A stretch of 38,850 nucleotides of DNA from an uncultured Eubacteriales bacterium (lineage in GTDB: Bacteria > Bacillota > Clostridia > TANB77 > CAG-508). The stretch lies in assembly GCA_949840345.1 (NCBI GenBank), contig CATKWX010000018.1, positions 1 to 38,850 of the forward strand, read 5' to 3'. Shown here one piece after another: positions 7,778 to 16,149 of the stretch (position 1 is the first letter of the stretch; each line of letters opens with the position of its first letter). Below the pieces are notes generated by a model. It was not told the DNA's origin, did not search any database, and saw only the letters and a program-made list of their open reading frames with translations. The position numbers and the translations under genes were made by a program.

Positions 7778-9931
7778 TTATGCTCCTCCCCTCGCTAATA
7801 ATTTATTTGAAACAGAATCTGCCATTTCTTCACCCAATTGGTCAATATCATCATCTGTATTATTTATAAATTTATCTATGAATATGTTTAAATTTATTGT
7901 TTGTGCATTTTCATTGCCACTATTGTCTTGACTATTATCGCTTTCGACTACCCCTCTTAGGTTCTTTCTATATGCTTCGTTTTCTTCTTTTGTAAGTACT
8001 GCTTCGCCTTTGTGCAACAATGCTGGAAAATCGTCTTCTGGAACATAATCAAGTCCAACTTTTAGCTTTGGTATTTCGTTAATATGAAATCCCATACCTC
8101 CAACACCAGGTACCCAGTCTGGAATTTTTATTTTATTTAAGCCTCTTATAAATCCATTTATCAAATCTATTATGAAATTGATTGGTGCTTTAAAAATATT
8201 TCCTAATCCATCTGCAATGTTCTTAAAGATATTTTTTACATTTTCCCATGCACCTTTCCAATTCCCTGTAAATACATTTTTCACGAAGTTTATAATATTT
8301 TGAAATATATTTATTACATTTTGTAGAATTGGCTGTATAGCAGAAAATGCAGCTTGAAACGCACCAGAAAGTATACTTGCAACTCCGCCTAATGCTGCTT
8401 GTAGTGGTGGCAATATAGCATTAATAACTGTAGTAAATAATGATATAATTGGCGGTAGTATCATATTGATAAGCTCTAGTAATGGCTGTAGCAATGCCAT
8501 AAATAAATTTATTATTGGCTGTAGTAAGTTTATTAATGGCTGCAGTAATGCTAAAATTGGCTGCATAAGTTGTATTATTATTGGCAAAACAGCTTGTACT
8601 ATTTGCATGATTGGAGGTAATATTGTTTGTATTAGTTGTATTAGAACTGGTAATATAGCTTGTATAATTTGTGTAAAAAATGGTATTAGTTGTTGCATTA
8701 TATCCATAAATACCGGCATAATTGCTTGCACTAATTCCATAAGCGGTGGTAATAGTTGTGAAAATAGTTCTGATATGATAGGAGAAATTTGTTCTATCAT
8801 TTCTTGTATAATAGGCATGTTATCATTTATTATTTGAATTACTTGCTTCAATACTGGCATAAGTGCATTTCCAAGTGGTAATAATAACATTTCTACATTT
8901 CTTTTTAATCCCTCAAATAAATCTGATAAATTATCATATTTTACCTCTTTTAATTGGTCCATTGTGCTTACTGTTTCATCAAACTTGTCTCCATATTCTG
9001 TCATGGCAAAAACAGCATCTTTCCCTAAATCTTCCCACATAGTTCCAAAAATTGCTACACCTGCAGTATTTTGTTCTATCGGATCCTCAATGCTTTTTAA
9101 TCCTTCAACTACTTCTCCAAATGCCCAAGAAGCTCTTTCTCCTCCTTCCCCAAATGCTTTTGTAATATCGTCCGCATTTAGTTTCATCGCTTTTAACGAA
9201 TCTGTAGCAGAACCATCTTTCATTCTGATGCCCATTTCTTTTATGGCATCCCCTACTTTATCTATTGAAAAAGCTCCACTATCCGCTCCTTGCTTAAAAG
9301 TATTAAACATATCTGTAGCATTCAGTCCATTTTGTTTAAAATGAACTGAATACTCGTTGATAGAATCTAGTAAATCTCCATTTTTGTCTAGTCCTTGTTG
9401 TGCTCCTTGTGCTATTAAATTATATGCCTCTTCTGATGAGATTCCAAATTGGTCCATTAACATTTTTGCAGCTCTTACACTTTCGTTTACCTCAAATCCA
9501 AATGTATCTCTTAGTGCAATTGCATCTTCTGTTACATTTTGTAGCTCTGTTTCTTCAATTTCCCCTAATTGTGTTTTAACTTGTGCCATGCTATCTGCAA
9601 TATCTTGAAAGTCCTCTCCATAATTGTTTTTATAGATATTTTTTAAAACTTCCTCATATTGCCCTGTTGCTTCTTTAGCTGTTCCTGTTGTTGCTATATA
9701 ACTATTCATTGCCTTGTCAATATCTTTTGCAGTATTTACTGCCATTCCACCAATAGTTGTAGCTGCTACTGTTGCTGCTGCACCTAGTCCTAATGCCCAT
9801 TTTCCTGCGGTTTTAGCAACACTTCCTAGTTTGCTTCCTAAACCTTCGCTCTTTTTTCCTGTCTTTTCTATTTTCTCATCTGCTTCTGTTGTATCAACAA
9901 AAATACTTCCAAATAGTTTAAATATTTCCAT
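7778..9931 (-). CDS. Tail tape measure protein
   Basis: 717 aa from ATG 9931. A longer start at 9964 would include an in-frame CGG, which no other intact gene here contains, and has no RBS; the start at 9931 follows GGGTGAG. Residues about 1-90 are Gly/Ala-rich, and about 90-350 are a phage-tail-minor-like domain (MLMDQFGISSEEAYNLIAQG). Residues about 360-530 are an extraordinary hydrophobic repeat with ILPxxxQLIQ-type units about 11 residues apart. The C-terminal DYVPEDDFPALLHKGEAVLT is a known tape-measure motif. It sets tail length and helps DNA entry. It overlaps the upstream gene by 14 nt. Confidence 0.9.
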   Translation of the reverse strand: MEIFKLFGSIFVDTTEADEKIEKTGKKSEGLGSKLGSVAKTAGKWALGLGAAATVAATTIGGMAVNTAKDIDKAMNSYIATTGTAKEATGQYEEVLKNIYKNNYGEDFQDIADSMAQVKTQLGEIEETELQNVTEDAIALRDTFGFEVNESVRAAKMLMDQFGISSEEAYNLIAQGAQQGLDKNGDLLDSINEYSVHFKQNGLNATDMFNTFKQGADSGAFSIDKVGDAIKEMGIRMKDGSATDSLKAMKLNADDITKAFGEGGERASWAFGEVVEGLKSIEDPIEQNTAGVAIFGTMWEDLGKDAVFAMTEYGDKFDETVSTMDQLKEVKYDNLSDLFEGLKRNVEMLLLPLGNALMPVLKQVIQIINDNMPIIQEMIEQISPIISELFSQLLPPLMELVQAIMPVFMDIMQQLIPFFTQIIQAILPVLIQLIQTILPPIMQIVQAVLPIIIQLMQPILALLQPLINLLQPIINLFMALLQPLLELINMILPPIISLFTTVINAILPPLQAALGGVASILSGAFQAAFSAIQPILQNVINIFQNIINFVKNVFTGNWKGAWENVKNIFKNIADGLGNIFKAPINFIIDLINGFIRGLNKIKIPDWVPGVGGMGFHINEIPKLKVGLDYVPEDDFPALLHKGEAVLTKEENEAYRKNLRGVVESDNSQDNSGNENAQTINLNIFIDKFINNTDDDIDQLGEEMADSVSNKLLARGGA

Positions 9932-10205
9932 TTTTCTCACCCGCCTTTTGTTGATTTCTTTCATATACTTTTACTATTTCAAGTCCATGTTTAAGTATTT
10001 CTTCGTCTGTTAGCCTATTACTCATAACATTAGTTTTTACTTTTTCTAATGCTTTTTCTTTGTAGTCTTTAAATGATATGAATTTTATAAATCCTGCTTC
10101 CATTATAGGATATAATGTAATCCATCTTTCGTATAATTCTTTTTCGTATGCAAAATTCAAAAAATCCGCTAATTTTCTTAGCGGATAATCTTTAATATTA
10201 GCCAT
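9918..10205 (-). CDS. Phage tail assembly chaperone, second subunit (Gp15/gpT-like)
   Basis: 95 aa, mostly helical and charged (MANIKDYPLRKLADFLNFAYEKELYERWITLYP). It sits between the first chaperone candidate and the tape measure, the position of lambda gpT-type chaperones. I see no direct overlap or clear -1 slippery site linking it to the upstream gene, so it appears to be translated separately. The family call is positional. Confidence 0.55.
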   Translation of the reverse strand: MANIKDYPLRKLADFLNFAYEKELYERWITLYPIMEAGFIKFISFKDYKEKALEKVKTNVMSNRLTDEEILKHGLEIVKVYERNQQKAGEKNGNI

Positions 10206-10240
10206 GCCAAAATGTTTATTTAAAATATAAATAGTTTCTT

Positions 10241-10582
10241 CTATTTTGACATAAGCTTTTGTTTGAAAAAACTTGTAAAGTTCTCATCATTCATAAGTTC
10301 TTTAACAACATCTATCATATTCATTTTCTGAGCTTCTTCTTTAGTAACTTCTTTATAATTTGCTACAAAGTCAGTTAATTCGTCCTTTACTAAATGTAAT
10401 TTAGAACTAATTTTTAATACTATTTTCATCCCTATTTGTTTTTGTGTATCTTCTATATCCTTTTGTTCTTTCCCTTTCGCTGTTTTTCCTAAGTTTATCA
10501 TTTCATTAATAAATTTATCATTAAGTTCTATTTTATCTATAATAGAGCTTAATAAACATATAGAATCAATTGTTAACTTCAT
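10241..10582 (-). CDS. Tail assembly chaperone (gpG-like)
   Basis: 113 aa, helical and acidic/basic (MKLTIDSICLLSSIIDKIEL; C-terminal NFTSFFKQKLMSK). It directly follows the major tail protein with 1 nt between them, the position of gpG-like chaperones that coat the tape measure during assembly. RBS GGAGG before ATG. No recognisable motif. Confidence 0.55.
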   Translation of the reverse strand: MKLTIDSICLLSSIIDKIELNDKFINEMINLGKTAKGKEQKDIEDTQKQIGMKIVLKISSKLHLVKDELTDFVANYKEVTKEEAQKMNMIDVVKELMNDENFTSFFKQKLMSK

Positions 10583-10583
10583 A

Positions 10584-11159
10584 TTATAATACCTCCAAAT
10601 CCATATTCTCTATATCTTCTATACTATAAATCGGTGATGCATTATCATCACTATATTTATGATGTGCCTTGTATGCAAGTTCTATTTCTCCTTCTGCCTT
10701 TTGTACTGCTGAAAAGTCTAATCCATTTTTGTCTAACGCCCTTCTAATTGTGATTTTTACAAATTTTCCACCAACTTTTTGTCCAAATAAAGTAATATTT
10801 TTTATATATGCATCTTCTTTTATAATTCCTAGACTTCCAGCTTCAATTTTAATTATTTTTTTAGTTGTCTCATCTCTAGTTATTGTTGCTCCGGGTAATT
10901 TGTCTGCAAAAGTATTCATTGATGCATTTATTGTTTTGGTTGTAAGGGTTGCATTTTCATCATCTATACTTGTTAACCCCTCTGTGTCTCCCTTACTTCC
11001 ATCATATTCTATATTTCTGTATGTTCTTTCGACTTTAAAATTAGTACCTCCTCTCGTTGGTCCGATTAATTCTTGTGTATCTAGTCCATAGTCTTTATAT
11101 AAAATACCATGGTCAATTTGTATGTCTTCTACCATTTGTTTTTTTAAATTTGTTTCCAT
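10584..11159 (-). CDS. Major tail protein (phi13-type tail tube)
   Basis: 191 aa from ATG 11159, chosen because AAAGGGG is well spaced before it; a start 18 nt upstream is less likely. The sequence IQIDHGILYKDYG, GPTRGGTNFKVERTYRNIEYDG and the LDFSAVQKAEGEIELAYKAHH region fit the phi13-family major tail tube protein. It forms the hexameric rings of the tail tube. Upstream are completion proteins; downstream are the chaperones. Confidence 0.8.
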   Translation of the reverse strand: METNLKKQMVEDIQIDHGILYKDYGLDTQELIGPTRGGTNFKVERTYRNIEYDGSKGDTEGLTSIDDENATLTTKTINASMNTFADKLPGATITRDETTKKIIKIEAGSLGIIKEDAYIKNITLFGQKVGGKFVKITIRRALDKNGLDFSAVQKAEGEIELAYKAHHKYSDDNASPIYSIEDIENMDLEVL

Positions 11160-11179
11160 ACTTGTTTCCCCTTTCATTT

Positions 11180-11557
11180 TTAATATTCATACATTTTAAT
11201 TTCAAAAGTTAATAGTCGAGTTTTAATAAATTTTTCCTCGTCGATTTTTGTGTTACAACTATCAAAAAAGATAACATAAGCATAGTTTTCTGTTATCTTT
11301 CTTTTCCTGTCTAATGATTTTTTTAATGAGTCACATATTGTTTCTACTTTTGTAGTATCATTTGTTGCATCTTGTATCTCTATTTCTAAATAATATGGTA
11401 AATGAACTTCATCATTACCTTCTTTTATATCAGATACTGCATAAGGATATTTTGAATCTGGATGTGCATTTAAAAAGTATGTATGCACAACTTTGTCTAT
11501 TTCTTTTTTTAATTCTTCTCTTATAAAAATTCTTGGTGTTTGCTTTTCATTACTCAT
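11180..11557 (-). CDS. Tail completion/terminator protein (Gp17-like)
   Basis: 125 aa. An N-terminal helix (IREELKKEIDKVVHTYF) followed by beta strands with a mixed C-terminus (FEIKMYEY) resembles tail-terminator proteins of siphoviruses. It overlaps the HK97 gp10-like gene by 4 nt and precedes the major tail protein, the expected position. The call is mainly by fold pattern and order. Confidence 0.55.
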   Translation of the reverse strand: MSNEKQTPRIFIREELKKEIDKVVHTYFLNAHPDSKYPYAVSDIKEGNDEVHLPYYLEIEIQDATNDTTKVETICDSLKKSLDRKRKITENYAYVIFFDSCNTKIDEEKFIKTRLLTFEIKMYEY

Positions 11558-11967
11558 CCTTGTTCCTCACTTTCATCAATTAGTCCTAGTGCTTTGTTTT
11601 CATCTTCAATAGACTTTATATATGCTCCTTGTATTTTTCTAATTTCATTTTTTTCTTCTTGTACTGTATTTCTTAATTGTGCAATTTTTCTTCTTTTATC
11701 AGTTCCTAATTCATCAAATCCTAAATAAAAACCTCCAGGTTTATATCCTACCTGAAGGCTTCCATCTTTTCTTGCCCAATACTGTGTATTTTTTCTTCCT
11801 CTTCCTGTTCTTTTTGTTATTTTTTCTCTTGTTTTTTTCGCAACATATTTTCCTACATCTTTATTTGCCGCATGTACTAATTGTTTTAATGTATATTTAG
11901 TTCTATCAACTTTACTAATATACTCAACTCCATTTTTTGTAATTTTTACTGGACTAGGTACTGCCAT
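11554..11967 (-). CDS. HK97 gp10-like head-tail joining protein
   Basis: 137 aa from ATG 11967, with GAGGTG 7 nt upstream; a TTG two codons earlier is unlikely. Basic N-terminal half (KKTREKITKRTGRGRKNTQYW), aromatic middle (KPGGFYLGFDELGT), then a coiled coil. This is the HK97-gp10 family pattern. It overlaps the neighbouring adaptor gene by 14 nt. Confidence 0.7.
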   Translation of the reverse strand: MAVPSPVKITKNGVEYISKVDRTKYTLKQLVHAANKDVGKYVAKKTREKITKRTGRGRKNTQYWARKDGSLQVGYKPGGFYLGFDELGTDKRRKIAQLRNTVQEEKNEIRKIQGAYIKSIEDENKALGLIDESEEQG

Positions 11968-12277
11968 ATGCAATCACCTCTTCATTTGTTATGCTTGTAC
12001 ATGTTAATTCTATTTTTTCATCTGTTTTTCTTTCATATGTTTTTATAATTTTATAATTTCTATTTTTATATTCTAAAAACATTTCATCGCTATACTCGAA
12101 TTTCCATATAGCAAATTTTATCTCTGGTTTTAATCCTGTTGCAGCCGCTTGATAAAATTCTCTTTGCCCAATTTCTATTTTTTCTGCATATCTTTCTTTT
12201 TTTGTTAATTTTCTTATTGCATCTCCTATCTTGTTTTCTGTGTTTATAGATTCTAATAAAAATATTACTTCATCCAT
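11954..12277 (-). CDS. Head closure/head-tail adaptor protein
   Basis: 107 aa from MDEVIF at 12277. Beta-rich with IEIGQREFYQAAATGLKPEIKF, a phrase typical of the phage head-tail adaptor (SPP1 gp16-like) family, and FLEYKNRNYKIIKTYE near the end. It seals the portal after DNA packaging. It overlaps genes on both sides by a few nt, as in a tight morphogenesis operon. Confidence 0.75.
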   Translation of the reverse strand: MDEVIFLLESINTENKIGDAIRKLTKKERYAEKIEIGQREFYQAAATGLKPEIKFAIWKFEYSDEMFLEYKNRNYKIIKTYERKTDEKIELTCTSITNEEVIAYGST

Positions 12278-12590
12278 TATTATCACTACTTTCTTGGGTA
12301 TATTCTGCAGTAGACCTCATAAAATTTTTGTTTTCTTCAAACACTTCTTGGAATCGAGCTGATAAATTAGTTTCTGTAAATCTAAAATTAGCTTTTACAT
12401 ATGCTAATATAGTTGTAACAATATAGCTGTCTTCTTTTTTTATCTTGGAATATAGTATGCCAGATAAGTTTAATTTCTTTATAGCTGTTAGTTCTAATTC
12501 TTTTAATTCATCATCAAATTTATCTATTGTTAGTCCTACACTTTTTCTTAATATTGCATTATCTAAAATTCCTTTTATTTTATCTGACAT
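12270..12590 (-). CDS. Head-tail connector (gp6-like)
   Basis: 106 aa, all-helical, with KANFRFTETNLSARFQEVFEENKNFM. This fits the short helical connector docking below the portal (HK97 gp6/SPP1 gp15-like). RBS AGGAGG before ATG. It overlaps the adaptor by 8 nt. Confidence 0.65.
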   Translation of the reverse strand: MSDKIKGILDNAILRKSVGLTIDKFDDELKELELTAIKKLNLSGILYSKIKKEDSYIVTTILAYVKANFRFTETNLSARFQEVFEENKNFMRSTAEYTQESSDNNG

Positions 12591-12609
12591 ACTTATTCCT
12601 CCTAATAAA

Positions 12610-12957
12610 CTAATTTTGTTTTTCTAATATTTCAGCAATTATTTCATCTTTTTTAGCTTTTGTTAGTTCAATTTTTAAATTTTCTGCTAAATCTTTTAAG
12701 TCATTTACAGTCATTACTTCTAGTTGCTCTTTTGAATATTTTTCTTCTCCAGTTTTTTCTCCTGTTGTTTCATGTTCGTTTTTATCAGATTCAACATTAT
12801 CATTTACTATAACATCTATAGCCTTTCCTACATTATGTTTATTTAGTTCTTTCATTCTTTCAACATTGATTTCTATTGTGTCTCCAATTTTTACTTTTTC
12901 TTTAGTGTTTTTATCTGTAAATGGTTTATCCACTTTATATTTTACTATTATATCCAT
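12610..12957 (-). CDS. Small structural protein with C-terminal HeH/SAP-like domain
   Basis: 115 aa. The N-terminal 45 residues are a beta-rich segment (VKYKVDKPFTDKNTKEKVKIGD), the middle is an acidic Glu/Asn/Thr linker, and the last about 35 residues form a helix-extended-loop-helix like that of phage Rho-N/SAP-type proteins (MTVNDLKDLAENLKIELTKAKKDEIIAEIL). Between the capsid and connector genes. Role unknown; such proteins often bind nucleic acid or decorate the head. Confidence 0.5.
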   Translation of the reverse strand: MDIIVKYKVDKPFTDKNTKEKVKIGDTIEINVERMKELNKHNVGKAIDVIVNDNVESDKNEHETTGEKTGEEKYSKEQLEVMTVNDLKDLAENLKIELTKAKKDEIIAEILEKQN

Positions 12958-12975
12958 ATCGGTTTTCCTCTCTTT

Positions 12976-14250
12976 CTATATTTCTCCAGCATCATCTTGA
13001 TTAGTCTCTGGTTTTGTTACTTCTACTGTAGTTGTAGCTGCTTTTTTTACTCTTATAAATCCGTTATATGCTGTTACATTTCCTCCAAAGAATCCATCAC
13101 CTCTATGTGCAATTTGACCTTGTTTGAATTTGTAATCGTTAGACTCTTCAACTTCTATATCGCTAAATACAGCTAATTCATAGTTGCTTAAAGAACCATA
13201 TGCCATACAATACTTACCTGCTTGTGTATTTTTATCGCTTAACGAATTACAAGCAGAGTTTAGCACATATGGTACTCCATCTATTGTTCCTGTGTTACCT
13301 TTTGAAACAATGTCATATACTTTTTTGCCATCTGGATATCTTACCTTTTTGAAAGCCTTTAAATCTAATTTATTAAGAATTAAACATGCATCATTTTGTA
13401 CATCTTCTTCTCCACCATAACTGTAAACAATTTCATCTAAAGTATCCTCATCTATTTTTGATATTTCTAAATCTGTTTTGCTATCTATTGCAAACTTTGT
13501 AGGATTAGTAAATATACCTTGTATTTTTCCATCAGTTCCTGGTCCAGTCATTATATCTTTTGATAATTTTTTTCTTATTGCAATTCCTATTCCATCAATT
13601 ACTTCTTGACTATAGTCTTCATCTGCTAATTTTTTTATTGCTTTAGGTTGCTCTTGGTATGCTGTTACTTCTTGTTTATTGATAGTAGCATATGCAAATT
13701 TTGTTTCTGCATCTTTGTAATTGCCATCAGAATCTTTCTCTCCTCCTTCTCCATGAGAAACTACATATCCTCTCTCGTAAGTTTCGCCACCATTCAATGG
13801 AACAACTTTTACTAAATCAACTAAAGTAGATACTTCATTAAAAGTTTTATTTACTCCTTCTGCAGTATGTTTTTTTAATGCTATTTCGCTTGAGCCAACT
13901 GTAATTGCTCTTTGCTCTTTTAATTCTTTACCTCTTTTTTTCATTTCTTCTTTTGTTATTGTTCTTTCTTGAGTTTCTTCTGGCTCCTCTCCTGGTTGTA
14001 AAATTTTTCTTAAATTATTACTTGAATTACCTCTATTTACTATATCTGTCATAGCATTTGCTTTGTTTCTTTGTTCTTCTTGCTCTGCTTCTTCAACTGC
14101 TGCCTCTTCTTCTTTGTTTAAGTCTTCTAATTCTCCTTGTAATGCTTTAATGTCCTCCTCTGTTAATTCAATTGTTCCTTCTACATTTGCTTGTAGTTTT
14201 GCTCTAATCTCTGCTTTTCTTTTTAAAATTCTTCTTAGTTTTTCATTCAT
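12976..14250 (-). CDS. Major capsid protein, HK97 fold, with N-terminal delta/scaffold domain
   Basis: 424 aa. Residues about 1-95 are a charged coiled coil (the scaffolding delta domain, removed by the protease encoded next door). The HK97-fold core follows with TFNEVSTLVDLVKVVPLNGG and DVQNDACLILNKLDLKAFKKVRYPDGK. The last 20 residues are acidic and Thr-rich. Length and position after the protease match HK97-type modules. No in-frame CGG. Confidence 0.92.
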   Translation of the reverse strand: MNEKLRRILKRKAEIRAKLQANVEGTIELTEEDIKALQGELEDLNKEEEAAVEEAEQEEQRNKANAMTDIVNRGNSSNNLRKILQPGEEPEETQERTITKEEMKKRGKELKEQRAITVGSSEIALKKHTAEGVNKTFNEVSTLVDLVKVVPLNGGETYERGYVVSHGEGGEKDSDGNYKDAETKFAYATINKQEVTAYQEQPKAIKKLADEDYSQEVIDGIGIAIRKKLSKDIMTGPGTDGKIQGIFTNPTKFAIDSKTDLEISKIDEDTLDEIVYSYGGEEDVQNDACLILNKLDLKAFKKVRYPDGKKVYDIVSKGNTGTIDGVPYVLNSACNSLSDKNTQAGKYCMAYGSLSNYELAVFSDIEVEESNDYKFKQGQIAHRGDGFFGGNVTAYNGFIRVKKAATTTVEVTKPETNQDDAGEI

Positions 14251-14271
14251 GATTTTTCACCTTTTACCTTT

Positions 14272-14925
14272 CTAATATGTTTTTAATAATAATTTTTTAC
14301 TTCTATCTTTTAGCAATTCAGCTTTATCCAAAGCCTTTTGTTCTCGTTCTGCTACCGCAAATCGTGAATTTCTTGCCGAGATTGAAGTTGTATCGTAAGC
14401 GGGGATGTCCACCGCACTTACATCATAAAGTTTGTCTACTTTTAGCACTCGCCACAAATGTTTTTCCTGGTTGTAAGATTCTTCTTTAATGGTGAAACTA
14501 AAACTCATTCTATCTATATATCCACCCTTAATTTCTTCATATAATTTTCTTCCCTCTTCTGTTCCATCAAGTCTCGCTTTCATATTTAAACCATTTGAAT
14601 CTATGTATAGTTCTAGGGTTTTATTTCTAGTTCTTGCAACAACTTTTCCACCATGATTATAATTAAATATTACATCAGACATATCTGCCTCTGAAAAAGC
14701 ATTTCTATCTATTATTTCTTTATACTCTGTATCTCCACACTTAAATAATACAGTTTCCTTTTCAAATGTTACAGCCTGTCCTTCAACGATCATTTCTTGT
14801 TGCTCTTGTCCATTTTCTCCTGATACTTGTTCTTGCCTTACTTGTAAATTTGTAAATGTTCTATACATTCTGTCATTTTTTAATCTTTTTTCAAAATCTT
14901 TAATTTTTTGTTCATTTTCATTCAT
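14272..14925 (-). CDS. HK97-family prohead protease
   Basis: 217 aa. VEGQAVTFEKETVLF at the N-terminus, VIFNYNHGGKVVARTRNKTLELYID with the catalytic His, and DRMSFSFTIKEE with the catalytic Ser are the prohead protease motifs. ALDKAELLKD at the end is a common C-terminal extension. It cleaves the capsid delta domain during maturation. Immediately between portal and capsid genes. Confidence 0.92.
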   Translation of the reverse strand: MNENEQKIKDFEKRLKNDRMYRTFTNLQVRQEQVSGENGQEQQEMIVEGQAVTFEKETVLFKCGDTEYKEIIDRNAFSEADMSDVIFNYNHGGKVVARTRNKTLELYIDSNGLNMKARLDGTEEGRKLYEEIKGGYIDRMSFSFTIKEESYNQEKHLWRVLKVDKLYDVSAVDIPAYDTTSISARNSRFAVAEREQKALDKAELLKDRSKKLLLKTY

Positions 14926-14926
14926 T

Positions 14927-16138
14927 TTAATTTTCCTCCTTTTTACCTAATTGATATTCATTTGCTTTGTTAGCATCAACATCGTTTAATGATTGTAATC
15001 TTTTATCACCTCCAGGAACTGGTCCCATATTCCAGATTTCTCTTTGCTCATTTACTGTGAATAAATGCTTTAAATCCTTACATATTGTTATTTTAGTTTG
15101 ATTTGAAGCATTTGCTAATCTATTGGCTTCAAATATTACTTCATTTCCATAAGCTCGTTCTGTTGGTGTAAATAACTTTTCTGTCCACTCTAGAGAACTT
15201 TGAATTGCATATGGCTCTATCGCTGTTTCAAAATATGCTGTCCATTCGCTCTCTGTATATTTTCCTCGTATTATATTTTCATTTATATTAAAATACTCAT
15301 ATATTTCTTGTTTTGTATAATCCATTTGTGCTTTATTAGGTACAAATGGCTCTGATTTTGTTTCATGGAATTGATATCTTGGGTCTGTATAAGCAATACC
15401 CTTTTTATTATTTGAAATATCTAAATATCTTTCTGAAAAGTCACTAACATTTTTGTCTATATCTTCTTGTTGTAGCACTTGTTTAAACTCTAATATTCCT
15501 CTTATAAACGCTGTGTTTCTTATTGCATTTTGTATTCCTTGTTCTGTTGTAGTCTGAGTTTCTAATTTAGGAATTAGTGTTTTTTTATTGCTTGCTCCCC
15601 AAAAATCATTATCATTAAAATGTTTTCGTATATGTATTACATCTGTATATGGTGCTATTTTGTATAACCCATTTTTAAATATAAATTTTAAGTATATATT
15701 ATTTTCATCATCTTCTAACACTTCTACTCTTGATGAATCTAAAGGATATATCCCTTTTACTCCTGACATTCCTGGTACATTTTTATCTCTATCTATGTAT
15801 GCAAATGCATTATTATTTAAGTCTCTTTGTGTCATCATTTTATAGTTATAATCAAACATATTCATGTATTTGTTAGGTCTATTTAATAAATGTAAAATAT
15901 TATCATTAGGCGATACTATTACCTCTTCTTTTGTATATCTAACATGTTTAGGATTCAATTTACCTGCATGTGTTGCATTAGTTCCAACTGCTGTTCTTAT
16001 TGTACTGCTATCATAAAGTTTCCCATTCCAATTATAAAATGTCGTGTTTTCATCATTTAGTGTTTTAAATACATGTAATGTTTTATAATGCTTTTCTTCT
16101 TTTCCAAATATATTAGTAATCATGCTCCTTACACTCAC
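14927..16138 (-). CDS. Portal protein, HK97 family
   Basis: 403 aa. HLLNRPNKYMNMFDYNYKMM, NNAFAYIDRD, YPLDSSRVEVL, DVIHIRKHFND and FNINENIIRGKYTESEW are diagnostic of HK97-type portals. It forms the dodecameric DNA gate at one capsid vertex and binds the terminase. It is 12 nt downstream of terL. Confidence 0.93.
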   Translation of the reverse strand: MSVRSMITNIFGKEEKHYKTLHVFKTLNDENTTFYNWNGKLYDSSTIRTAVGTNATHAGKLNPKHVRYTKEEVIVSPNDNILHLLNRPNKYMNMFDYNYKMMTQRDLNNNAFAYIDRDKNVPGMSGVKGIYPLDSSRVEVLEDDENNIYLKFIFKNGLYKIAPYTDVIHIRKHFNDNDFWGASNKKTLIPKLETQTTTEQGIQNAIRNTAFIRGILEFKQVLQQEDIDKNVSDFSERYLDISNNKKGIAYTDPRYQFHETKSEPFVPNKAQMDYTKQEIYEYFNINENIIRGKYTESEWTAYFETAIEPYAIQSSLEWTEKLFTPTERAYGNEVIFEANRLANASNQTKITICKDLKHLFTVNEQREIWNMGPVPGGDKRLQSLNDVDANKANEYQLGKKEEN

Positions 16139-16149
16139 TTTTTTACCTC

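Noticed and set aside
8466..9344. Long plus-strand open frames opposite the tape measure
   Set aside because: Antisense shadows of the repetitive tape-measure gene with no RBS.
9931..9964. Longer tape-measure start at 9964
   Set aside because: It has no RBS and would contain an in-frame CGG; ATG 9931 has GGGTGAG upstream.
9918..10582. Programmed -1 frameshift between the two tail chaperone genes
   Set aside because: The genes are separated by 35 nt with a stop between and I see no slippery heptamer at the junction.
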